Of a DNA stretch of 7,107 nucleotides, positions 1 through 7,107 are shown one piece after another (position 1 is the stretch's first letter; each line of letters begins with the position of its first letter). The stretch is from Actinomycetota bacterium (GTDB lineage: Bacteria; Actinomycetota; Acidimicrobiia; Acidimicrobiales; BP-101). The stretch spans positions 1 through 7,107 of the forward strand of contig JAUTXA010000104.1 of the NCBI GenBank assembly GCA_030838265.1, read 5' to 3'. The translations under genes were made by a program, and so were the position numbers. Below the pieces are notes generated by a model that ran no database searches, was not told the DNA's origin, and worked only from the letters and a program-made list of their open reading frames with translations.

Positions 1-1
1 G

Positions 2-943
2 CTCGACGCCTTGGCCGAGGAGCTCTAGGCCATCGAGTTTCATCGTTACCCCGACCGAGACGTCACCGCCCTGCGAACCGCGCTCGGTGAGCTGCACGAG
101 GTCGGCCCTGAGCGGGTCTTCGCGGCCAACGGCTCGAACGAGGTGCTGCAGGCCCTGTTGTTGGCCTATGGGGGCCCGTCGCGCGCCGCGGCCGTCTTCG
201 AGCCCACCTACGCGCTGCACAGCCACATCGCCCGACTCACCCGGACGAGGGTCGCAGTCGGCGAGCGGGCGGGCGACTTCACCCTCGACATCGACGAAGT
301 AAAGCGGGTGATGGTCGACGCCGCGCCCGACATCACGTTCCTCTGCTCGCCGAACAACCCGACGGGCCGGGCCGAGCCCGAGGACACCGTGCGCCGCGTC
401 CTCGACATGGCTCCGGGCCTGGTCGTCGTTGACGAGGCCTACGGGCAGTTCAGCCCCTGGTCGGCGTTCTCGCTCCTGGCCCGCGAGCCCGGTCTCGTCG
501 TGGTCCGCACCTTCTCGAAGACCTGGTCGATGGCGGCGGCCCGTCTCGGTTACCTGGTGGCTGCTCCGGAGGTCGTGACCCAGCTCGAGCGGGTGATCCT
601 GCCCTACCACCTCGACGCCGTGAAGCAGGCGGCCGGCCGTCTGGCCCTCGCCTTCCGGGACGAGATGGAGCAGCGGGTCTCGTTGATCGTCGAGGAGAGG
701 GGTCGCATGGCGGCCGCCCTGGGCGAGCTGCCCGTCGACACCTGGCCTTCGGAGGCCAACTTCATCCTTTTCCGCCCCCGTCACCGCTCGGGCTCCGATG
801 TGTGGCAGGCCCTCGTCGAGCGGTCGGTGCTCGTCCGAGACTGCTCGTCGTGGGATCGTCTCGAGGGCTGCCTGCGGGTCACCGTCGGCTCGGCCGACGA
901 GAATGATGCGTTCCTGGCCGCCCTTCGAGAGGCATTGACATGA
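2..943 (+). CDS. hisC: Histidinol-phosphate aminotransferase, 5'-partial, with an in-frame TAG
   Basis: PLP-dependent fold-type I aminotransferase that converts imidazole-acetol phosphate plus glutamate to L-histidinol phosphate in the cytoplasm. Seen in the frame: HRYPDRD (41-61), NGSNE that contacts the PLP phosphate (128-142), SPNNPTG (347-367), VVDEAYG with the pyridine-binding Asp at 431-433, and FSK with the PLP Lys at 518-520. It ends with EENDAFL-type sequence (ADENDAFL here), as in mycobacterial HisC. The family is about 350-370 aa, so roughly 50 residues lie upstream of the window. A TAG at 26-28 interrupts the frame, although LDALAEEL before it and AIEFHRYPDRD after it both fit HisC. 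The first in-frame start after the TAG is GTG at 143, which would lose NGSNE and could hardly give an active enzyme. The gene is therefore a pseudogene, or the base at 26 is an error. The stop overlaps the hisB start (ATGA). Identity is certain; functional state is not. Confidence 0.9.
26..28 (+). other. In-frame TAG inside hisC coding sequence
   Basis: The codon lies between LDALAEEL and AIEFHRYPDRD, in a region where HisC relatives continue without interruption. No frameshift is needed on either side. GAG (Glu), CAG and AAG are each one substitution away. TAG ends the lipoprotein gene and hisI in the same window, so TAG is normally read as stop in this genome. It may be a true nonsense mutation or a base-calling error close to the window edge. 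Confidence 0.75.
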
Positions 944-1533
944 GCCGACAGTCGCAGCGAACGCGCCAGACCAAAGAGACCTCGATCGAGATCGAGCTCG
1001 AGCTCGACGGTCGGGGTCAGGCCACCGTCGCCACCGGGCTGCCGTTCTTCGACCACATGCTGGCCCAGCTCGGCCGGCACGGAGGATTCGACCTCCGCGT
1101 CGACGCCAAGGGCGATCTCGAAGTCGACACGCACCACACCGTCGAGGACGTCGCCATCCTGCTGGGCGAGTGCGTGGCCGAAGCGTTGGGTGACAAGGCG
1201 GGGGTGCGGCGCTTCGCGTCGATCGCCCTGCCGCTCGACGAGGCGCTGATCGAGGTGGCCCTTGACCTCTCCGGTCGCCCCTTCTGCGTGTACGAGGTCG
1301 AGATCCCGCCCGAGACCCTGCCCCTGGGCAACCCCGCCTTCGACCCCCAGCTGGCCGAGCACTTCTGGCAGTCGTTCTCGAGCGCGGCGGCCATGACGCT
1401 GCACCTGCGCATGCGCGCCGGGCGCAACACCCATCACATCCTCGAGGCCCAGTTCAAGGGGGTGGCCCGCTGCCTTCGCGACGCGGTGCGCCTCGACGGC
1501 GACGACGTGCCATCGACGAAGGGCAGGCTGTGA
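940..1533 (+). CDS. hisB: Imidazoleglycerol-phosphate dehydratase
   Basis: Dehydrates imidazole-glycerol phosphate to imidazole-acetol phosphate, the substrate of HisC; a Mn-dependent cytoplasmic enzyme that forms 24-mers in the family. The 197 aa match a stand-alone IGPD, with no fused histidinol-phosphatase domain. Visible motifs are FFDHM (residues 36-40), DTHHTVED (63-70) and NTHHILEAQFK (163-173). The paired His-His-x-x-Glu clusters at 65-69 and 165-169 supply the metal ligands. It ends with the family signature PSTKG near the C-terminus. The ATG at 940 overlaps the hisC stop by 4 nt and is preceded by GAGAGG at 927-932, 7 nt away, which is good spacing for a ribosome-binding site. The stop overlaps the hisH GTG by 4 nt. 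Nothing is abnormal in length or motifs. Confidence 0.97.
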   Translation: MSRQSQRTRQTKETSIEIELELDGRGQATVATGLPFFDHMLAQLGRHGGFDLRVDAKGDLEVDTHHTVEDVAILLGECVAEALGDKAGVRRFASIALPLDEALIEVALDLSGRPFCVYEVEIPPETLPLGNPAFDPQLAEHFWQSFSSAAAMTLHLRMRAGRNTHHILEAQFKGVARCLRDAVRLDGDDVPSTKGRL

Positions 1534-2138
1534 TCGCGGTCCTCGACTACGGCATCGGCAACCTTCGCTCGGCCGAGAAGGCCCTGCAGAAAGTGGGCGG
1601 CGACGCCCGCCTCACCGCCGACCCGGATGAGGCGGCTTCGGCCGACGCCATGGTGCTCCCGGGCGTGGGTTCGTTCGGCCGCTGCATGGAGGCCCTGGTG
1701 GCCTCGGGCCTCGACACCGTGGCGGCCGACGGTGTTCGTCGCAACGTGCCCTTCCTCGGGATCTGTGTGGGGATGCAGCTCCTCTACGACGGCTCCGACG
1801 AGAGCCCCGGCGTACGGGGTCTCGGGCTCATCGGCGGCATGGTCCGGACGCTGCCCGAGGGAGTGAAGCGGCCCCAGATGCAATGGAACCGCCTGCAGTC
1901 GGTGCGCGGTGCGAGCCCGTTGCTGGCTGGCCTGGGCGACGAGGCCTGGGTCTACTTCGTGCACTCCTACGCGCCCGACGCCAACGACGACGTGGTGGCC
2001 ACGTGCGACTACGGCGGCTCCGTGGTGGCGGCCATCGAGCGCGGGAGGCTCTGGGCGACGCAGTTCCACCCTGAGAAGTCGGGCCGGTTCGGCCTGCAGC
2101 TCCTGGCCAACTTCGTCGCGGCCGCCCAGGCGACCTGA
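1530..2138 (+). CDS. hisH: Imidazole glycerol phosphate synthase, glutaminase subunit
   Basis: Class I (triad) glutamine amidotransferase that hydrolyses glutamine and passes ammonia through a tunnel to HisF. The 202 aa match the family length. Seen: YGIGNLRS (7-14), the oxyanion-region PGVGSFG (44-50), the nucleophile Cys79 in GICVGMQ, and His180 and Glu182 in QFHPEKS. The stretch PQMQWN (115-120) stands where many HisH proteins have PHMGWN; the interface Trp and Asn remain. The start is GTG at 1530, overlapping the hisB stop as GTGA. GAAGGG at 1518-1523, 6 nt upstream, supports it, and the protein then begins directly at the first beta strand (MIAVLDYG), as is normal. The stop lies 1 nt before the hisA GTG. 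HisH and HisF are both encoded here, so the whole synthase complex is present. Confidence 0.97.
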   Translation: MIAVLDYGIGNLRSAEKALQKVGGDARLTADPDEAASADAMVLPGVGSFGRCMEALVASGLDTVAADGVRRNVPFLGICVGMQLLYDGSDESPGVRGLGLIGGMVRTLPEGVKRPQMQWNRLQSVRGASPLLAGLGDEAWVYFVHSYAPDANDDVVATCDYGGSVVAAIERGRLWATQFHPEKSGRFGLQLLANFVAAAQAT

Positions 2139-2139
2139 A

Positions 2140-2885
2140 GTGCAGCTGCTGCCGGCCATCGACATCCGCGCCGGGCGCTGCGTCCGCCTGGTGCAAGGCG
2201 ACTACGAGCGCGAGACGGTCTATGGCGAGGATCCCGTCGCCCAGGCCTGGGATCTCGAGGCGGCCGGCGCCCCCATGATCCACGTCGTCGATCTCGATGC
2301 CGCCAAGACGGGCGAGCCGACCAACCGCCCGATCATCGCCGCCATCGCCCAAGCCGTGTCCGTGCCCGTGCAGACGGGAGGCGGCATTCGTGACGAGGCC
2401 GCGGCCGAGGATCTCTTCGGCATCGGCGTGGCTCGCGTCGTGCTGGGAACGGCTGCAGTCGAAGACCCTGACCTCGTCCGCCGGCTGGCCGGTCGCCATC
2501 CCGGAGCCGTCGTGGTCGGCCTCGACGCCCGACGGGGTGAGGTGGCGGTGCGGGGCTGGACCGAAGGCGGTCGGGGCGGGCTGCTCGACGCCGTGCGGGG
2601 CTTTTCCGACTCGGGCATAGCCGCCTTCGTCGTCACCGACATCGGGCGCGACGGCATGTTGCAGGGACCCGACGTCGAGGGGCTCACCGAGGTGGTGCGG
2701 GCGACCAACGTCGATGTCATCGCGTCGGGCGGCATCGCCGCCGTGACCGACCTCACCTCACTGGCTGCCATCGAGGTCGAGGGTCGCCGCTTGGCGGGGG
2801 CCATCGTGGGCACTGCCCTCTACGAAGGTCGCTTCACCGTCGCTCAGGCCTTGGCCGCTCTCTCACCCGGCCGGGGGGGTCTCCA

Positions 2886-2889
<4 letters not shown>
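2140..2889 (+). CDS. hisA: ProFAR isomerase (phosphoribosylformimino-AICAR-P isomerase)
   Basis: A (beta/alpha)8 barrel that catalyses the Amadori rearrangement of ProFAR to PRFAR, the substrate of HisF. It is 249 aa from GTG at 2140. Seen: catalytic Asp8 in PAIDI, general acid Asp129 in GLDAR, phosphate-binding loops GGGIRD (80-85) and ASGGIA (195-200), and TDIGRDG (166-172). In Actinomycetota this slot is often filled by PriA, which also does the TrpF reaction. Here QGDY (19-22) and VQTGGGIR (77-84) resemble classical HisA more than mycobacterial PriA (QGKAG, ELSGGIR). I therefore call it HisA; dual activity is not excluded. The reading frame is open far upstream across hisH, but the family N-terminus fixes the start at 2140, 1 nt after the hisH stop. 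The stop overlaps the hisF ATG. Confidence 0.94.
2873..2879 (+). promoter_or_regulatory. Run of seven G, likely ribosome-binding site of hisF
   Basis: Seven consecutive G residues end 6 nt before the hisF ATG, within the last codons of hisA. A G run can pair with the CCUCC of 16S rRNA through G-C and one G-U pair, and no better Shine-Dalgarno sequence is nearby. The run is also prone to indel errors, but the hisA frame reads correctly through it to the ATGA overlap. Confidence 0.4.
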
Positions 2890-3640
<751 letters not shown>

Positions 3641-3644
<4 letters not shown>

Positions 3645-4123
3645 GGACCGGGACCCGGCGGCGCCGGGCGGTCGGCGGGATGCTGGCCGTCCTCGTGGCG
3701 TTGGCCGTCGTCGGCTGCACGAAGAAGACCGAGAAGGTGAGAACGCTGGAGAACACGACCGGCGACGCCCGGCTGAACCTGACGGTCACGCACGGGCCCC
3801 TGGTGGCCCACCAGCCCGTGGTCTGGCAGCTCGTCTTCTCGAACGTGAGCGCTCAGAATGTCCAGATCACCTTCCGCACCGCGCAGCGAGGCGAGGTGGT
3901 GCTGCTCGACAAGAGCCACAACAACAAGGTCGTCTACCAGTGGAGCAAGGGTCGGTCCTTCACCCAGTCACTCGCCACCTCGACCATCGGGCCGCGCAAG
4001 AAGTTGGCGATCACCCTTGAGGGCACCCTCGACGTGGCGGCGGGCACCTACCAGCTGCGAGCCGGGATGGCCTCGACGCCGGCGCCCACACCGGTGTTCG
4101 TCGAGGTAACCGTCAGGAAGTAG
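3641..4123 (+). CDS. BsuPI-domain lipoprotein
   Basis: A 160-aa secreted protein anchored to the outer face of the membrane. The N-terminus is MRTGTRRRR followed by a hydrophobic stretch (about 11-25) and the lipobox VVGC, so Cys26 would be lipidated after signal peptidase II cleavage. The mature part is one beta-rich domain. Residues 59-70 (VVWQLVFSNVSA), the signature YQWSKGRSFTQSL (99-111), GPRKKLAITLEG (117-128) and AAGTYQLRAGM (133-143) match the BsuPI family, named for the Bacillus subtilis intracellular proteinase inhibitor. The inhibitor role is known only for that founder; lipidated members have no assigned function, so a target here cannot be stated. The ATG overlaps the hisF stop by 4 nt (ATGA) with no ribosome-binding site of its own, so expression probably depends on hisF translation. 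A longer in-frame reading upstream is only a shadow of hisF. Confidence 0.85.
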
Positions 4124-4133
4124 GCGCGGGCGC
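4124..4133. other. 10-nt gap between convergent stop codons
   Basis: Only GCGCGGGCGC separates the TAG of the lipoprotein gene from the TGA of the hydrolase gene. GCGC on each side has only a GG loop and no U tract, so it is not a credible intrinsic terminator. Transcripts from the two sides probably run into each other or end by Rho. Confidence 0.6.
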
Positions 4134-4769
4134 TCAGCTGGGGCTGGTGCCGAGCTCTGTCAGGAAGCTGAGGACCAGGGGCGGCAGCTGCTCGATGCGG
4201 CCGACGAAGAAGTGATCGGCACCCGCGACGACCTCGATCCGGGTGTTGACCCACGCTGCGGTGGCGGCCCGGGCCGCGTCGGGACCCAGGAAGCGGTCGC
4301 GCTCCGGAATGACCAGGAGCTTGGGGCGCTCGTCATGGGCCGCGGCCATGGCCTCGCTCTTGACCACGCGCAGGGGAGGGGCAAAGGCGCACCAGCCGCT
4401 CAGGCGCGGATCGTCGACGGCGAGGGACGTATCGGCCCCGAAGGACCAACCGGCGAGGACGAGCACCAAACCCTCGGTGATCGGATGAAGCGCCTCGATG
4501 GCGGCCACGATGTCGGCCTGCTCGCCCACCCCAAACTCGTGGTGGCCCTCGGACCCCTGCACACCGCGGAAGTTGAACCGCAGGGTGGCGACCCCTGCCG
4601 CCGGCAGGGCCTCGAACAAGGCGCCGGGGACGATGGAGCGCATGTTGCCGCCCTGTTGGGGGTGGGGATGGGCCAGCACGACCGCCGCCCAGGGCTCGTC
4701 CGGGACGGCCAGCTCGCCCTCGAGAGCCAGGCCGTCGCTCGTCTGGAGCGTGATGGCTTCGGGGTTCAC
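4134..4769 (-). CDS. Small alpha/beta hydrolase
   Basis: A 211-aa cytoplasmic alpha/beta-hydrolase of the minimal, lid-poor type, close to the KANL3/Tex30 and dienelactone-hydrolase-like proteins. Seen: HPHPQQGGNM (34-43), giving the oxyanion region after the third strand; FNFRGVQGSEG (66-74 and onward); the nucleophile elbow GWSFGAD with Ser109; the acid Asp158 in PERDRFLGP; and His186 in GADHFFVGR. The triad is complete, so an esterase- or hydrolase-type activity is likely. The substrate is unknown, and nothing links it to histidine synthesis. The start is GTG; no clear Shine-Dalgarno sequence precedes it. A TACCGT -10-like hexamer on this strand ends 9 nt before the GTG, which suggests a very short or absent leader. 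The gene is inverted against all its neighbours, ends 10 nt from the lipoprotein stop, and splits hisF from hisI. Confidence 0.9.
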   Translation of the reverse strand: MNPEAITLQTSDGLALEGELAVPDEPWAAVVLAHPHPQQGGNMRSIVPGALFEALPAAGVATLRFNFRGVQGSEGHHEFGVGEQADIVAAIEALHPITEGLVLVLAGWSFGADTSLAVDDPRLSGWCAFAPPLRVVKSEAMAAAHDERPKLLVIPERDRFLGPDAARAATAAWVNTRIEVVAGADHFFVGRIEQLPPLVLSFLTELGTSPS

Positions 4770-4778
4770 GAAGAGCAG

Positions 4779-4788
4779 ACGGTACCGT
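4779..4788. promoter_or_regulatory. Palindromic divergent -10 element
   Basis: ACGGTACCGT is a perfect 10-bp palindrome between the divergent hydrolase and GroES-like genes. It contains TACCGT, a TANNNT-type -10 hexamer, at 4783-4788 on plus and at 4784-4779 on minus. On plus, 7 nt separate the hexamer from GTG 4796; on minus, 9 nt separate it from GTG 4769. This is the spacing expected for leaderless or nearly leaderless actinobacterial transcripts. No good -35 was found on either strand. The palindrome could instead be a regulator half-site pair. Confidence 0.45.
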
Positions 4789-4795
4789 GCCCGGC

Positions 4796-5122
4796 GTGGA
4801 GGAAAGCGAGTCCAAGCAAGCAGTCATCATGCTCAGCGACCGGGTTCTGGTCCAGATCCCCCAGAGCGAGGGAGAGCGGCGCTCCCGCGCTGGAATCCTC
4901 ATTCCGGCCACCGCCCAGGTCTCGAAGCGCCTGGCATGGGCTGAGGTGGTGGCCGTCGGGCCGCATGTCCGGACCATCAAGGCGGGCGACCAGGTCCTGT
5001 TCAACCCCGAGGACCGCTACGAGGTCGAGGTGCAGGGCGAGGACTACCTCATCCTGCGCGAGCGGGACATCCACGCCGTGGCGGCCGAGCGCATCGACGG
5101 GTCCACCGGCCTGTATCTGTGA
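4796..5122 (+). CDS. GroES-like (Cpn10 family) protein
   Basis: Member of the 10-kDa co-chaperonin family, whose classical members cap GroEL rings. It is 108 aa from GTG 4796. Seen: MLSDRVLV (12-19), a mobile-loop equivalent with AGILI (32-36) retaining the hydrophobic residues that bind GroEL, the conserved EVVAVGP strand (50-56), KAGDQVLF (62-69), and YLILRERDIHAV (84-95). Compared with E. coli GroES, the stretch between AVG and AGD is about nine residues shorter, so the roof hairpin seems absent. The C-terminus carries an extra AAERIDGSTGLYL. Start choice: GTG 4787 lies inside the -10-like TACCGT, GTG 4796 fits a leaderless start, and ATG 4829 matches the usual family N-terminus. All three are possible. 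There is no groEL beside it, so a specialised co-chaperonin or GroES-fold protein is likely. Actinobacteria often carry such a protein besides true GroES. Confidence 0.85.
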   Translation: MEESESKQAVIMLSDRVLVQIPQSEGERRSRAGILIPATAQVSKRLAWAEVVAVGPHVRTIKAGDQVLFNPEDRYEVEVQGEDYLILRERDIHAVAAERIDGSTGLYL

Positions 5123-5131
5123 AGGGCCGCA

Positions 5132-5137
5132 TACGAT
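5132..5137 (+). promoter_or_regulatory. TACGAT -10 element, probable leaderless promoter of hisI
   Basis: TACGAT fits the TANNNT -10 consensus and ends 7 nt before ATG 5145, the same spacing as TACCGT to GTG 4796. This would put the transcription start at or next to the A of the start codon. It favours ATG 5145 over ATG 5136, which lies inside the hexamer. No good -35 is visible, which is common for such promoters. It would drive hisI and trpE apart from the upstream his genes. Confidence 0.45.
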
Positions 5138-5144
5138 GTCGGCC

Positions 5145-5493
5145 ATGCCGACCGCATCACCCATCGCCACGCGCGCCGAAGACCTCGATCAAGTCACCTT
5201 CAACGCGGACGGCCTCGTCGCGGCCATCGTGCAGGAGGAGAGCACCGGCGACGTGCTGATGATGGCGTGGATGAACGACGAGTCGCTGCGCCGAACGCTC
5301 GAGACCGGGCGCACGTGGTTCTGGAGCCGGTCGCGCAACGAGTATTGGTGCAAGGGCGAGACCTCGGGCGACCGTCAGTTCGTGCGCCGGGCCTACTACG
5401 ACTGCGACGGCGACACCCTGCTGTTCGTGGTCGAGCAGGAAGGCAGAGGGGCGTGCCACACCGGTAATCGCACCTGCTTCTTCCGGCGCTTCG

Positions 5494-5513
<20 letters not shown>
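5145..5513 (+). CDS. hisI: Phosphoribosyl-AMP cyclohydrolase
   Basis: Opens the purine ring of PR-AMP to give ProFAR, the substrate of HisA; a Zn enzyme that also uses Mg and acts as a dimer. It is 122 aa and stand-alone, so the preceding HisE activity (PR-ATP pyrophosphatase) must be encoded elsewhere. Seen: VLMMAWMNDESL (37-48), TWFWSRSRNEYWCKGETSG (57-74), the acidic YYDCDGDTLL (84-93) with Asp86, Asp88 and Asp90 for Mg, and ACHTGNRTCF (103-112). Cys87, Cys104 and Cys111 are the expected Zn ligands. The start at ATG 5145 is chosen from the -10-like TACGAT 7 nt upstream; ATG 5136 would add three residues. The frame is open far upstream, but that part is antisense to the hydrolase gene. The last 20 nt overlap trpE in another frame. 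Confidence 0.96.
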
Positions 5514-7037
<1,524 letters not shown>

Positions 7038-7038
<1 letters not shown>

Positions 7039-7107
7039 TGGGTGAAGAGGCCGCCACCGTCGTCGACGGCCGCGACGTGGCCGCGCTCGTCGCGGGCGCG
7101 GCGGCCG
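7038..7107 (+). CDS. Start of an unidentified reading frame, 3'-truncated
   Basis: ATG 7038 shares its A with the trpE TGA (TGATG), and the frame stays open to the end of the window: 23 residues starting MGEEAATVVDGRDV and rich in Ala. The arrangement suggests a coupled downstream gene. The piece is too short to identify, and it does not look like the N-terminus of TrpG or TrpC. In some Actinomycetota a Trp-associated membrane protein follows trpE; nothing here confirms or excludes that. Confidence 0.5.

Noticed and set aside
26..28. TAG as a reassigned sense codon in this genome
   Set aside because: TAG is the natural stop of hisI (5511-5513) and of the lipoprotein gene (4121-4123), both at the expected protein ends.
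975..1010. Repeated TCGAG/CTCGA pattern at the hisB 5' end as a regulatory repeat
   Set aside because: It encodes alternating Ile/Glu/Leu of the first IGPD strand (IEIELELDG), a normal family feature, so codon composition explains it.
781..1437. Minus-strand open frame of 218 codons over the hisC end and hisB
   Set aside because: Antisense to conserved HisB; no motifs, and repeated Arg, Gly and Val from GC-rich codons.
1909..2139. In-frame upstream extension of hisA
   Set aside because: It is a shadow of hisH. The family N-terminus (QLLPAIDI) begins at GTG 2140.
4124..4133. GCGCGGGCGC as a bidirectional terminator hairpin
   Set aside because: The loop would be only 2 nt and no U tract follows on either strand.
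4798..4806. GGAGGAAAG as Shine-Dalgarno for the GroES-like gene
   Set aside because: The next in-frame start, ATG 4829, is more than 20 nt downstream, too far for normal use. It could only matter if the ATG 4829 start is real.
4212..5135. In-frame upstream extension of hisI
   Set aside because: It runs antisense to the hydrolase and out of frame through the GroES-like gene; the PRA-CH family needs only the last 122 residues.

Overview
The window is a high-GC stretch of bacterial chromosome that is almost wholly coding. Gene order and protein sequence point to Actinomycetota, most likely a deep-branching lineage such as Acidimicrobiia. The evidence is the run hisC-hisB-hisH-hisA-hisF followed by hisI-trpE, the actinobacterial form of the TrpE N-terminus, the actinobacterial GroES-like protein, frequent GTG starts, and TANNNT -10 elements close to start codons. 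The class-level placement is inference.

From 1 to 4123, on the plus strand, lies a tightly packed histidine operon segment. It holds the 3' part of hisC, then hisB, hisH, hisA and hisF, then a small BsuPI-domain lipoprotein. Consecutive genes overlap by 4 nt (ATGA or GTGA) or are 1 nt apart, as expected for translational coupling. HisB, HisA and HisH-HisF cover the middle of the pathway, and HisC the transamination. hisG, hisE and hisD are not in the window. The hisC reading frame carries an in-frame TAG at 26-28 inside conserved coding sequence, so hisC is either damaged or the base is wrong.

From 4134 to 4769, on the minus strand, a small alpha/beta hydrolase gene converges on the lipoprotein gene with only 10 nt between the stop codons. 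It diverges from a GroES-like gene. Between those two starts lies the perfect palindrome ACGGTACCGT (4779-4788), which gives a TACCGT -10-like hexamer on both strands.

From 4796 to the end, on the plus strand, are the GroES-like gene, hisI (PRA-CH), trpE (anthranilate synthase component I, overlapping hisI by 20 nt), and the first 70 nt of an unidentified reading frame coupled to the trpE stop. hisI therefore sits apart from hisF and seems to have its own promoter, probably leaderless, which would also drive trpE.

No RNA genes, mobile elements, CRISPR arrays or convincing terminators were seen. This is mainly housekeeping amino-acid biosynthesis. The points most worth a second look are the TAG in hisC, the symmetric divergent promoter, the lipoprotein appended to hisF, the shortened GroES-like protein, and a HisA that looks classical rather than PriA-like.
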